The notes beneath the pieces are model-generated. The model saw only the letters and a program-made list of their open reading frames with translations. It searched no databases and was not told the origin of the DNA. The position numbers and the translations under genes were made by a program. A DNA stretch of 64,000 nt. Origin: an uncultured Dehalococcoidia bacterium. Its GTDB lineage: Bacteria > Chloroflexota > Dehalococcoidia > Lucifugimonadales > UBA1123. The first letter of the stretch is position 1. Each line of letters begins with the position of its first letter. Where the stretch lies: contig OY282441.1 of the NCBI GenBank assembly GCA_958296105.1, positions 3,110,773 through 3,174,772 on the forward strand, read 5' to 3'. Positions 42,533 through 51,174 of the stretch are shown here, in pieces.

Positions 42533-42949
42533 TCATCGGCGACGCTGTCTCGCAATCTGCGAGGGTCTGGGGTGTATCTCCTGCTCGATTCTGGCATCCA
42601 GCCGCGAGATCAGCTCGTGGGCTGCGTCTATTCCCATTGAAACCGTACTGTCGAGAAGATGATCTTCGTAGAAGTTTATGTGCAGGTTGCTCACGATGGA
42701 GAACAACTCATCCACCCTGTGATGATCGTCCGTCTCACGCGCCAGATCGTGGGCTATGTCGATCAAGTCGCGGTGTGAGTGGTTTCGCCATCCCCTGATC
42801 TTGGCGACCGACTTCAGATAGTGCGCCACCGCGCCCCACGCCTTCTCCGATGCCTGCGGCAAATCGTGATTCTCGAACTCGGCGATGGCGTGCCGGAGGA
42901 AGCGCTCGGAAACCTCCGCGTGATTTTCGATTTCGGCTTGTGTGGACAT
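42533..42949 (-). CDS. PaREP1/HEPN-like helical protein, paralogue 2
   Basis: 138 residues. Core RHAIAEFENHDLPQASEKAW, motif RGWRNHSH, late block INFYEDHLLDSTV and a C-terminus IHPRPSQIARQRRR that differs from the other copies. It lies between paralogues 1 and 3, with 15 bp before it and 25 bp after it. Confidence 0.75.
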   Translation of the reverse strand: MSTQAEIENHAEVSERFLRHAIAEFENHDLPQASEKAWGAVAHYLKSVAKIRGWRNHSHRDLIDIAHDLARETDDHHRVDELFSIVSNLHINFYEDHLLDSTVSMGIDAAHELISRLDARIEQEIHPRPSQIARQRRR

Positions 42950-42964
42950 TGACGTATCCCTATA

Positions 42965-43372
42965 CTACCGCCGCCTTCTAGCCTGCGAGGGTCTGGGGCT
43001 TGTCTCCGGGCCTGTCCGGTTCTCGAGACGGGAGATCAGCTCGGCTGCTGCGTCAATGCCTCGATAGACCGTATAATCCAGAAGCCGATCTTCGTAGAAG
43101 TTCTGGTGCATTCCCTCCATTATCAGCCACAGCTCATCAATTCTGTTCGGATCGCCCGTCTCACGCCCCAAGTCGAAAGCCACGTCGATCAGGTCTGTGT
43201 GGCTGCTGTTCTTCCATCCCCTGAATTTGGCGACCGCCTTCAGATAGTGCGCCACTGCCCCCCACGCCTTCTCCGATGCCTGCGGCAGATCGTGATTCTC
43301 GAACTCGGCGATGGCGTGCCGGAGGAAGCGCTCGGAAACCTCCGCGTGATTCTCCATCTCCGCCTGCGTCAT
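42965..43372 (-). CDS. PaREP1/HEPN-like helical protein, paralogue 1
   Basis: 135 residues, the first of five tandem copies, starting 13 bp after the sufB stop and therefore probably on the same transcript. The core is RHAIAEFENHDLPQASEKAW, the motif RGWKNSSH, and a QNFYEDRLLDYTV block and RPSQARRRR tail follow. No partner nucleotidyltransferase (MNT) gene, which usually accompanies HEPN toxins, is present in the array. Confidence 0.75.
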   Translation of the reverse strand: MTQAEMENHAEVSERFLRHAIAEFENHDLPQASEKAWGAVAHYLKAVAKFRGWKNSSHTDLIDVAFDLGRETGDPNRIDELWLIMEGMHQNFYEDRLLDYTVYRGIDAAAELISRLENRTGPETSPRPSQARRRR

Positions 43373-43385
43373 TCGCGCCTTTGGA

Positions 43386-44846
43386 CTACCCCACAGTCCC
43401 TTCGAGGCTCACGCGCAGAAGCTGGCTGGCTTCGGCGGCGAACTCGAACGGCAGCTCCTTGAAGATGCCGCGGCAGAAGCCGTTGATTATCATGTAGTTG
43501 GCCTCTTCTTGGTCTATGCCGCGCTGCTGTAGGTAGAAGAGCTGGTCGTCGTTGATCTTGGACGTGGTCGCCTCGTGGCCCATCTGCGCCGTCGGGTTTC
43601 TGACCTCGATGTACGGGACGGTGTGCGCGCCGCACTCGCTGCCTATCAGCAGGCTGTCGCACTGCGTGAAGTTGCGCGCGCCCGACGCCGAGGGCATGAT
43701 CCGCACCATGCCTCGATAGGTGTTCTGCGCCTTGCCCGCGCTTATCCCCTTGGCGACTATGGTACTCTTCGTGTTCTTGCCCATGTGGATCATCTTGGTG
43801 CCGGTGTCCGCCTGCTGGTAGTTGTTGACCAGCGCCACGGAGTAGAACTCGCCCACCGAGTCGTCCCCCTGAAGTATGACGCTCGGATACTTCCACGTGA
43901 CCGCCGAGCCGGTCTCGACCTGCGTCCAGCTGATCTTGGAGTTTCGCCCTCGGCAGGCTCCGCGCTTGGTGACGAAGTTGAACACGCCCCCGTTGCCGTC
44001 TTTGTCTCCGGGGTACCAGTTCTGAAGGGTGGAGTACTTGATTTCGGCGCCTTCGAGCGCGACCAGCTCGACGACCGCGGCATGAAGCTGATGCGTCTTG
44101 CGAATGGGCGCGGTGCAGCCTTCGAGGTAGCTTACGTAGCTGCCCTCGTCCGCGATTATCAGCGTCCGCTCGAACTGCCCGGAGTCCAGCTCGTTGATCC
44201 TGAAGTAGGTCATCAGCTCTATCGGGCAGCGCACGCCGGGCGGAACGTAGCAGAACGAGCCGTCGCTGAATACGGCGGAGTTGAGCGTGGCGTAGAAGTT
44301 GTCCGTGTACGGCACCACCGACCCCAGATACTTCTCGACCAGATCGGGATGCTTCAGCACGGCTTCGGAGATCGGGCAGAATATGACGCCCGCGTCTTCG
44401 AGCATCTTCTGGTAGGTCGTGGCTACCGAAACACTGTCCAAGACCGCGTCCACCGCAACCCCGCTCAGCCGCTTCTGCTCATTCAGAGGGATGCCCAGCT
44501 TGTCGAAGGCTTCGAGTATCTCCGGGTCCACGTCCTCCAGACTCTTGGGGCCGTCGTCCTGAGACTTGGGCGCGGCGTAGTAGACCATGTCTTGGAAGTC
44601 TATTTCCGGGTAGCTCACGTTCGCCCACGTCGGCTCTTCCAGCCCCAGCCGCATCCAGTGGCGGAACGACCTCAGCCGCCACTCCAGCATCCACTCAGGC
44701 TCGCCCTTCTTGCGGGAGATGAACCTGACCGTATCCTCCGATAGCCCCCTCGGGGCGGTCTCGGACTCGTAATCGAAGTCGAAGCCCCACTTGTACTGAG
44801 ACTCCTCTATTCCGGTTTCTCTCGATATGACCTTCTGTGTGGTCAT
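43386..44846 (-). CDS. sufB: Fe-S cluster assembly protein SufB
   Basis: 486 residues. It begins [20 protein letters not shown]. VMFxx-equivalent blocks include [20 protein letters not shown] and [20 protein letters not shown]. The beta-helix core has [20 protein letters not shown] and [20 protein letters not shown]. The C-terminus has [20 protein letters not shown], matching the conserved His/Glu patch of SufB/D. SufB is the scaffold on which clusters form. It is the first gene of the locus, behind a good promoter, and is followed after 13 bp by the PaREP1/HEPN-like array. Confidence 0.96.
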   Translation of the reverse strand: MTTQKVISRETGIEESQYKWGFDFDYESETAPRGLSEDTVRFISRKKGEPEWMLEWRLRSFRHWMRLGLEEPTWANVSYPEIDFQDMVYYAAPKSQDDGPKSLEDVDPEILEAFDKLGIPLNEQKRLSGVAVDAVLDSVSVATTYQKMLEDAGVIFCPISEAVLKHPDLVEKYLGSVVPYTDNFYATLNSAVFSDGSFCYVPPGVRCPIELMTYFRINELDSGQFERTLIIADEGSYVSYLEGCTAPIRKTHQLHAAVVELVALEGAEIKYSTLQNWYPGDKDGNGGVFNFVTKRGACRGRNSKISWTQVETGSAVTWKYPSVILQGDDSVGEFYSVALVNNYQQADTGTKMIHMGKNTKSTIVAKGISAGKAQNTYRGMVRIMPSASGARNFTQCDSLLIGSECGAHTVPYIEVRNPTAQMGHEATTSKINDDQLFYLQQRGIDQEEANYMIINGFCRGIFKELPFEFAAEASQLLRVSLEGTVG

Positions 44847-44869
44847 GCGAATCTCGCCCCCGCCCTTTG

Positions 44870-44886
44870 TTGAGTTAAACAGTCAA
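44870..44886. promoter_or_regulatory. Candidate Rrf2 operator in the sufB leader
   Basis: TTGAGTTAAACAGTCAA has inverted TTGA/TCAA arms around an A/T-rich centre. It lies about 10-25 bases downstream of the predicted sufB transcription start. Weak palindromes of this type are bound by some Rrf2 regulators; that this one is bound is inference. Confidence 0.35.
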
Positions 44887-44899
44887 GAATTATAGATCA

Positions 44900-44929
44900 A
44901 GTATAGCGAAGCCCTTTTCAGCGGGTCAA
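44900..44929 (-). promoter_or_regulatory. Sigma70-like promoter of the suf locus
   Basis: Reading leftward: TTGACC (44929-44924), an 18-bp spacer and TATACT (44905-44900). The predicted start gives a leader of roughly 45 bases before the sufB ATG. Confidence 0.65.
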
Positions 44930-45056
44930 CTTACCCTGCGGGCGCAGAAACTCCCAATAGCAGGGCCCACCCTGTTCATGTCTGGGGTCGCAGAGACGCC
45001 GCCGCCAATTTCGCGGCAGGCGCGCGGATCAGGTCGCCGTATCTCGCAAGACAGAC

Positions 45057-45599
45057 TCACGCCGGCGCGAACAGGGGAGTGAACACGAACAGAGCGGGGA
45101 CGACCACGATCCCCCAGAACCAGCCTATGACAGCTGCGATCGTCGCCTTCCACCAGGCGATCTCGTGCGTGTGCTTCATCGCCACCACCACCGAGACCAG
45201 CGGCCAGACGCCGCCAACCGCCATGACCGCCAGCGACAGGTACTGAGTCCCAATGAGGATCATGAGCGCGATTGGCGCGTAGCAAACGCCTATGGCGCGG
45301 ACAGTCTGCCGGTAGCCGGCGTCGCCTCCGAACAGCACCCTGCCCAGCATCCACGCCAAGATAGCCCAGACGAACCAGCTCGTGAACGTGGTCGAGATCG
45401 CCACGAACAGGCTCAGGTTCTCATCCAGCCTCAATCCAACCTCGCCCGGCGACCTGTTCACGTTCCAGATTCCCAGCCCGAATGCGACGGCGGCTATGGC
45501 GACGATCCCCAAAGCGCTGAACATCGCTTGGTCGCGCTCTCTGATCTCCTCGTATACCCGCCCGTCGAGCAGCGTAGCGCGCAGGGCTAGTTGAAACAT
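45057..45599 (-). CDS. YIP1 family membrane protein
   Basis: 180 residues with five hydrophobic helices. Typical of bacterial YIP1-domain proteins are the short N-terminal amphipathic stretch LRATLLDGRVYEEI, the first helix after FSALGIVAIA, and the GDAGYRQTVRAIGVCYAPIA loop between helices. Function in bacteria is unknown; roles in membrane organisation have been proposed. It stands between sufB and the decarboxylase cluster with its own orientation, and is not obviously part of either. Confidence 0.8.
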   Translation of the reverse strand: MFQLALRATLLDGRVYEEIRERDQAMFSALGIVAIAAVAFGLGIWNVNRSPGEVGLRLDENLSLFVAISTTFTSWFVWAILAWMLGRVLFGGDAGYRQTVRAIGVCYAPIALMILIGTQYLSLAVMAVGGVWPLVSVVVAMKHTHEIAWWKATIAAVIGWFWGIVVVPALFVFTPLFAPA

Positions 45600-45754
45600 G
45601 TCTCTTCTCCGTATCGACTGTCTTGTCGAGGGCTGCGAACGATTCTAGCATCAAACGGCGCGCGAGTTTCGCCACCCCGTCGGCTGGCGGGGAGTCTGTG
45701 AAAACTTCGGCTGACTGTGTAAACTGACTACCGATTGTTTGCGGGGGTGACCCA

Positions 45755-46039
45755 TTGGAACAGCCCGACGCCGCGACCCTTACGGCGATAGGAATAGGCA
45801 CCGCGTTCGGCGTGCTGGCGCTGCTTCTCGGCTCGGCGCTGCTGATCAGGCTCGTCTCGTGGGCCGTGAGAAAGTACACGCGCGCTGAGGATGCCGAAGC
45901 GGACGCCCCCGAAGAGGCAGAGAGGACGGATCCGGAGATGCGCAATCGCGCCCGCGCCGCGGCGATAGCCGTTGCCGCGCTCATCGAGTCCCGCCCCCAC
46001 TTGGACATTCATCGGGAATCGGACCAGATACGTAGATAG
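45755..46039 (+). CDS. Na+-pump decarboxylase gamma subunit (OadG-like)
   Basis: 94 residues starting at TTG. One N-terminal membrane helix (TAFGVLALLLGSALLIRLVS) is followed by an acidic, Ala/Glu-rich cytoplasmic stretch and an ARAAAIAVAAL helix. This is the small single-helix gamma subunit layout that anchors the carboxyltransferase and holds zinc in oxaloacetate/methylmalonyl-CoA decarboxylases. A zinc-binding tail is not obvious. It stands 12 bp before the beta subunit gene. Confidence 0.8.
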   Translation: MEQPDAATLTAIGIGTAFGVLALLLGSALLIRLVSWAVRKYTRAEDAEADAPEEAERTDPEMRNRARAAAIAVAALIESRPHLDIHRESDQIRR

Positions 46040-46051
46040 GAACAGGCGTCG

Positions 46052-47203
46052 TTGGACGAGTTACTGGATTTCCTCGCTTCCACGGGGTTCAGCGCGATAG
46101 GCCCAGGCGAGGGCTTGATGATCGCGGTTGGCCTCGTCTTCATCTATCTGGCAGTAGCGCGGGATATGGAGCCGTATGAGCTTCTCCCCATTGGGCTGGG
46201 CGTGATCGTGGCTAACCTGCCGCTCACCGGGCTGCTCGTCTCCCCTGTGGAGGGAACGGGCTTTCAGGAGTCGGGCATCTTCGGAGTCATCTTCCACTAC
46301 GGCCTCTCTTTCTGGAACATCCTTCCCCCCATCATATTCCTGGGGCTCGGCGCGCTGACCGACTTCGGCCCCGTCATCTCCAACCCAAAGACGCTGCTGT
46401 TGGGCGCGGCAGCTCAGGTCGGAATCTTCGTGGCGTTCTGGGGCGCGCTCGCCACCGGCGTATTCGAGCTTCCCGAAGCGGCGTCCATCGGAATAATCGG
46501 CGGAGCGGACGGCCCAACGACTATCTTCCTCTCCGCGAGGCTGGCGCCCGAGCTGCTGGGAATAACCGCCGTCATCGCCTACTCGTACATGGCGGCAGTC
46601 GCCTTCATACAGCCCCCGCTCATGAAGCTGCTCACCACCAAGCGCGAGCGCGCAATCGAGATGCCCCCTCCGAGAGAGGTCAGCCGACTGGAGAAGCTGC
46701 TGTTCCCGACCATCGCCATGGTCGTGATAATCCTCATCGTCCCCAGATCCGCGCCGCTGATAGCGATGTTTATGATAGGAAACCTGTTCCGCGAGAGCGG
46801 CGCAGTGCCGCGCCTCACCTCCGCAGCTTCCAACGAGATACTCAACATCGCAACCATCTTCCTGATGCTGACGATAGGCACGCAGCTTTCCGCCCAGCGG
46901 GTGTTTCAGCTCGATACGCTGCTGATACTCGGGCTCGGCTTGGTCGCCTTCGCCTGCGGCACCATCGGAGGCTTGATATTCGCCAAGACCATGAACCTGT
47001 TCCTGAAGGAAAAGATCAACCCCCTGATCGGTTCGGCCGGAGTGTCGGCGGTGCCGATGGCGGCGCGAATCTCGCACCACGTCGGCCAGCAGTCCAACCC
47101 GCGAACGTTCCTGCTTCCCCACGCCATGGGGCCGAACGTGGCGGGAGTCATAGGCTCCGCCGTAGTCGCCGGCGTCTTCATCTCGCTGGTCAGCCCCGTC
47201 TGA
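46052..47203 (+). CDS. Na+-translocating decarboxylase beta subunit (OadB/GcdB/MmdB)
   Basis: 383 residues, an integral membrane protein of about 10-11 helices. FLGLGALTDFGPVISNPKTL, GIIGGADGPTTIFLSARLAP (with the ion-binding Asp of the conserved GGADGPT motif), NLFRESGAVPRL and VSAVPMAARISHHVGQQSNP all match the family. It couples carboxybiotin decarboxylation to sodium export. It starts with TTG. The gene lies between the gamma subunit and the biotin carrier; the carboxyltransferase alpha subunit is absent from the window. Confidence 0.93.
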   Translation: MDELLDFLASTGFSAIGPGEGLMIAVGLVFIYLAVARDMEPYELLPIGLGVIVANLPLTGLLVSPVEGTGFQESGIFGVIFHYGLSFWNILPPIIFLGLGALTDFGPVISNPKTLLLGAAAQVGIFVAFWGALATGVFELPEAASIGIIGGADGPTTIFLSARLAPELLGITAVIAYSYMAAVAFIQPPLMKLLTTKRERAIEMPPPREVSRLEKLLFPTIAMVVIILIVPRSAPLIAMFMIGNLFRESGAVPRLTSAASNEILNIATIFLMLTIGTQLSAQRVFQLDTLLILGLGLVAFACGTIGGLIFAKTMNLFLKEKINPLIGSAGVSAVPMAARISHHVGQQSNPRTFLLPHAMGPNVAGVIGSAVVAGVFISLVSPV

Positions 47204-47230
47204 TCCCCCACGCGCCACCACCAGAGCAGC

Positions 47231-47719
47231 ATGACCAACACAGTAAGAGTAAAGCTAGAAGGCAGATGGTACACCGTCGAGGTGGGCGATCTCAGCGAGC
47301 GTCCCGTAAGGGCAGTCGTGGACGGCTTCGCGGTGGAGGTCGAGATTGGCGAGCGCGTGGAGGACGCCTCGCCCGCCCCGCCTCGCCCCGAACCCGCCAG
47401 ACCTTCGCCGCCCCGAGCGCCTTCGCCCGCGTCGCGCCCCCGCGCTCCCGCGCCGCCCGGCTCGGCTAGGCCTCCGGGCGCGTTGGTAGACGCCGCGCCG
47501 AACCCCAACAAGGTGTTCTCCGCGCCGATGCCCGGAATCATCCTGTCCATAGAGGTGAATCCGGGCGATCAGGTCGTCACCGGCGATACGATCTGCGTGC
47601 TGGAGGCAATGAAGATGCGGCAGATCCTGCGCGCGGACTGGTCGGGAGTGATCAGGTCCGTACTGGTCACGGTTGGCCAGCAGGTCATGGAGGGCGCCCC
47701 GATAGTGGAGCTGGAGTAA
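47231..47719 (+). CDS. Biotin carboxyl carrier protein of a decarboxylase/carboxylase
   Basis: 162 residues. The N-terminal 45 residues form a small beta domain, followed by a Pro/Ala/Arg-rich hinge (residues 50-95) and the biotinyl domain with APMPGIILSIEVNPGDQVV. The biotin lysine lies in VLEAMKMRQI. The hinge lets the biotin arm swing between the carboxyltransferase and the membrane beta subunit. It follows oadB by 27 bp. Confidence 0.92.
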   Translation: MTNTVRVKLEGRWYTVEVGDLSERPVRAVVDGFAVEVEIGERVEDASPAPPRPEPARPSPPRAPSPASRPRAPAPPGSARPPGALVDAAPNPNKVFSAPMPGIILSIEVNPGDQVVTGDTICVLEAMKMRQILRADWSGVIRSVLVTVGQQVMEGAPIVELE

Positions 47720-47725
47720 GCCGAC

Positions 47726-48793
47726 CTACTGCGCGGCAGTCGGCCCGTACTTCCATATCCTGCCGCCGCTGCCGGCGGACAGCCCGCTGCTCGAACTCGT
47801 GAACATGACGCCCTTCAGAGAGTCGCCCGATGTCGTCGTCTCCTGCTCCGTCCACGTGTCCCCGCCATCCACAGAGCCGATCGCTTTGCTGCGCGCGCCG
47901 ACTGCCCACGCCTCGTTTTCGTTCAGCATGAACACCCCGAACAGGTCTTCGGTCAGCCCCGAGTCGACGGAGGTCCACGTCGCGCCGCCGTCCGCGGTTT
48001 TCAGCACCGCGCCTTCCGCCCCGACCGCCACGCCCACGTTCGCAGACGCGAACCACACACTGTTGAGCGTAGCTTCCGTTCCGCTGGTCTGCGCAGACCA
48101 GCTTGCCCCTCCGTCGCCTGAGTGAACGACCGCGCCGCCGTATCCGACCGCCCACGCTTGGCTTCCATCCGCTAGGAATACGAGATCGAGAAGGTCTTCG
48201 CCCGTGCCGGACTCCTGCTTCTCCCAGCTGGCCCCGCCGTCCGTGCTGCGGTAGATGTCTCCGCCGTCTGCGACCGCCCAGCCGTTCTGCGCGTCTTGGA
48301 AGTGGACGCCTTCCAATGAGAACACCCCGGAGACGGAGTCGAGAATCTCCCAGTTCTCTCCCCCGTCCGCCGTCCTGATCACCGTTCCTGCCGTTCCCAC
48401 GGCCCAGCCGTTGTTGGCGTCTGCGAACGACAGCGCCGTCAGATTGATCGCGGTCCCCGTCTTCTGCAAGCTGAACGTCTTGCCCGCGTCCAGCGTCCGC
48501 CCGACCGCGCCGTCGGTTCCCGCCACCCACGCGGTGTTCGCGTCCAGCATCTGAAGATCGTTCAGACCGAGCAGCCGTCTGCTGATCACCTGCTCGCGGG
48601 GCGGGAACTGCGGCAAGAGCGACCATCCCGCATCCCCCGCTGACGCCTCTTCAGCGCCGCTCCGCTCGGAATTCGACGTCGGAGCGTCCGACCCCCCGGA
48701 ACATCCCAGCGCCATCGCAAGCGCGGCGCAGGCGGCGAAGACCCATCTCGCAGACGCGCCAATCGACCGACAGCCGTCAATCTCGGTCCTCAC
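47726..48793 (-). CDS. Ycf48-like BNR-propeller lipoprotein
   Basis: 355 residues starting with GTG (GAGGAG six bases upstream). The signal peptide ends in ALAMALGCSGG, a lipobox, then a Ser/Gly/Glu-rich linker. Six to seven blades follow with repeated GWAVGTAGTVIRTADGG, WEILDSVSG and AVGAEGAVLKTADGGATW, the Ycf48/photosynthesis-system-II assembly-factor fold without any photosystem context. It is probably an envelope binding or assembly protein. It converges with the biotin carrier gene, ending 6 bp away. Confidence 0.82.
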   Translation of the reverse strand: MRTEIDGCRSIGASARWVFAACAALAMALGCSGGSDAPTSNSERSGAEEASAGDAGWSLLPQFPPREQVISRRLLGLNDLQMLDANTAWVAGTDGAVGRTLDAGKTFSLQKTGTAINLTALSFADANNGWAVGTAGTVIRTADGGENWEILDSVSGVFSLEGVHFQDAQNGWAVADGGDIYRSTDGGASWEKQESGTGEDLLDLVFLADGSQAWAVGYGGAVVHSGDGGASWSAQTSGTEATLNSVWFASANVGVAVGAEGAVLKTADGGATWTSVDSGLTEDLFGVFMLNENEAWAVGARSKAIGSVDGGDTWTEQETTTSGDSLKGVMFTSSSSGLSAGSGGRIWKYGPTAAQ

Positions 48794-48874
48794 AAGAATC
48801 TCCTCGCTCTTTGTAACACTGGTGTAACACGGACTGGGAACGCTCGTGATAAGCTCCCCATGAGTTCCACGTTT

Positions 48875-48903
48875 TTGACATTCTGCCGATTGTGGGATAG
48901 GTT
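48875..48903 (+). promoter_or_regulatory. Possible promoter upstream of the peptide ABC operon
   Basis: TTGACA, a 17-bp spacer and TAGGTT. It lies about 370 bp before the binding-protein start, so a long leader containing the 38-bp repeats would be transcribed. Confidence 0.35.
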
Positions 48904-49055
48904 AGTCCAAAATAGGCTTGACATTCAATATATCCTATGGCATGAGCGAGGAGATGAGAGAACCTGCCTCGCAGACCTGCGGGACGCGATTCAGATTCCC
49001 CAGCATGTTCCGCCCCTCCCTGACACACCCTCGGCGTCAGCGAGACTGACTCGCA

Positions 49056-49276
49056 GATAGTCGAAAGCAGTATGACAGCGATTGACGCGCCGACAGTCGA
49101 AAGCAGTATGACAGCGAGACTGACGCGCCGATAGTCGAAAGCAGTATGGCAGCGAGACTGACGCGCCGATAGTCGAAAGCAGTATGGCAGCGAGACTGAC
49201 GCGCCGATAGTCGAAAGCAGTATGACAGCGTCGCTGATGCGTTGCGCCGATAGTCGAAAGCAATTTGGAGGTAGAT
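49056..49276 (+). repeat. 38-bp tandem repeats in the leader of the peptide ABC operon
   Basis: Six copies of GATAGTCGAAAGCAGTAT(G) starting near 49056, 49092, 49130, 49168, 49206 and 49249, separated by CAGCGAGACTGACGCGCC. The middle three are almost perfect at 38-bp spacing; the outer ones have changed spacing. The last copy runs into GGAGG and the start codon at 49277, so the array forms the leader and end of the ribosome-binding region. The unit is too short and unspaced for CRISPR. Confidence 0.85.
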
Positions 49277-51121
49277 ATGATCAGAAGATTGGCAACAAGG
49301 TATGCGGCGTTCGCGGCGGCGCTGCTCATTCCGCTGCTCATCGCTTGTTCCGCTCAGGAAGAAGCGGCCGCGCCGGCGGCTCCACAGCAGGCGGCCCCAG
49401 CCGCGCCGGCGATGGCTCCGTCGTCGCCCGCGTCGGCGGCGCCGGCGGCTCCGCAGCAGGCGGCCCCAGCCGCGCCGGCGGCCACCGCCATGCCGGCGCC
49501 CCAGGCCGCCCCCGCTCCGACCGCCGCCCCCGCTCCCGCGAGCAGAGTCACGCGGACAGTCTCGGAGCCGATGATGGCGGAGTCCACAGGCATAACGTTC
49601 TGGAGCGATCTCGCCGCCAGCTGCGAGAGTCGCGGCGGCCACATCAAGCTGGGCAACCGCATAACCGAGTTCACCAACCTGAATCCCGCCACCGTGAATC
49701 AGGTCATCCAGTTCTCGATCACCGCGGAGGTACTCTCCGGGCTGGTGCAGCTGGACCCGGAGCTGCGCCCCTCGCCTGATCTGGCTTCCAGCTGGTCGGT
49801 GTCCGAAGATCTGCTCTCGTACACCTTCAACTTGCGCGATGACGCGAAGTTCCACACCGGACGGGCGTTCACCGCCGATGACGTGGTCTATACCTACGAC
49901 CACCAGCTCGACCCAGATACACAGTCCATTCACACGAAGGGACTGGAGGGCGTCAACCGACCCCAGAAGATGGACGAGCATACCGTGAGAATAGACACCG
50001 CCTTCCCCAGGGCGTCATTCCTTACGAAGGTGGTCGAGCGCGCCAGCGGTCGCGTCATGACGATAGTGGATAGGGAGACTATCGAGGCAGAGGGCGAGGG
50101 CGGATTCAATCGCAAGCCCGTCGGAGTAGGCCCATTCAGGATAACCGCCCACTCCTTCGGCGAGAGGCTGGAGATGGAGGCGGCGCGCGACACCTACTAC
50201 GATCCCTCCGTGCCGTGCGTGGACAGAGTGACCATGTTCAACATTCCGGAGGACAACACACTGGTAGCCTCGCTCGCCACCGGCGAAGTCGACATGATCT
50301 ACGGATTCGCGCCGCAGTTCTGGGACCAGCTGGAAGACACCGGCAGAGTCATCGTGGATACCACCCCAGACGTGGGCTTCCAGATGCTCGCGTTCAACAT
50401 GAGGGGAGACCGCGAAGAGAAGATCGGTATGGCGAGCGCGCCTTGGGACGACATCAACGTGGTGTACGCCATCGGGCAGGCGCTCGACCGCGACGCATAC
50501 ATCGAGCGCGCCTTCCAGGGCCGCGCGATCCCTTCCTACGGGCCGATACCGCCGGGCCAGAAGTACTACTTCCAAGACCTGAGCGCGAACAGCCGCAGGA
50601 AGTTCGATCCGGACAGCGCCCGAGATCTGATGGCAGCAGCCGGACTCTCGGACGGATTCGAGTTCAAGGTGCTGACCACACCCGAAAACCGCGTCCCGCT
50701 CGAAGTGATCGGCGCCCTCCTCAAAGAGGAGATCGGCGTAACGCTCGTGCCTGACATCGTGGAGGCGTCCGTCTATCAGCCGCGCCGCGCCGCAGGCGAG
50801 TTCCATGGCTTCATGGGCGGAAGCGGCGGAGACCCCGATCCGGACGACGCCATAGACGACTGGTTCGCCGACGGCTCCAAGTTCAACACCTACGGCTACA
50901 ACGACGAGACAGTCAACCGCCTCAACCTGAAACAGAAGGCGGCGGTCGATCTGGAAGATAGGCTGGAACACGTCCGCAGCCTGAGCGACCAGATAGACAA
51001 GACCTTCCACGGCGTGTTCACCCACCACAACGTCCAGCGCACCGCGTACCGAGACGACGTGAAGGGCTACGTATGGATACACGCGCTCAGGCAGCTCGGC
51101 GCAGTCTGGCTCGACAGGTAA
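49277..51121 (+). CDS. Peptide-type ABC transporter binding lipoprotein
   Basis: 614 residues. The ATG at 49277 has GGAGG seven bases upstream. The signal peptide ends in LLIPLLIACSAQ, a lipobox. Residues 28-90 are an Ala/Pro-rich linker with repeated APAAPQQAAPAAPA. The SBP_bac_5 domain has DLASSWSVSEDLLSYTFNLR, ADDVVYTYDHQLDPD, VIDREGE-like strands, YGPIPPG and a QIDKTFHGVFTHH end. It should deliver oligopeptides or nickel-chelates to the two permeases encoded next. Confidence 0.9.
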   Translation: MIRRLATRYAAFAAALLIPLLIACSAQEEAAAPAAPQQAAPAAPAMAPSSPASAAPAAPQQAAPAAPAATAMPAPQAAPAPTAAPAPASRVTRTVSEPMMAESTGITFWSDLAASCESRGGHIKLGNRITEFTNLNPATVNQVIQFSITAEVLSGLVQLDPELRPSPDLASSWSVSEDLLSYTFNLRDDAKFHTGRAFTADDVVYTYDHQLDPDTQSIHTKGLEGVNRPQKMDEHTVRIDTAFPRASFLTKVVERASGRVMTIVDRETIEAEGEGGFNRKPVGVGPFRITAHSFGERLEMEAARDTYYDPSVPCVDRVTMFNIPEDNTLVASLATGEVDMIYGFAPQFWDQLEDTGRVIVDTTPDVGFQMLAFNMRGDREEKIGMASAPWDDINVVYAIGQALDRDAYIERAFQGRAIPSYGPIPPGQKYYFQDLSANSRRKFDPDSARDLMAAAGLSDGFEFKVLTTPENRVPLEVIGALLKEEIGVTLVPDIVEASVYQPRRAAGEFHGFMGGSGGDPDPDDAIDDWFADGSKFNTYGYNDETVNRLNLKQKAAVDLEDRLEHVRSLSDQIDKTFHGVFTHHNVQRTAYRDDVKGYVWIHALRQLGAVWLDR

Positions 51122-51174
51122 TACCGCAGCCGGCTGCCCGCTGCTGAATACTAATAACTAATACAATACCAAGA

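Noticed and set aside
44880-45056. tRNA or small structured RNA between sufB and the YIP1 gene
   Set aside because: No cloverleaf, TTCGA-type T-loop or strong stem with a T-run could be recognised.
49056-49276. CRISPR array
   Set aside because: The units are contiguous 38-bp copies without unique spacers and no cas genes are present.
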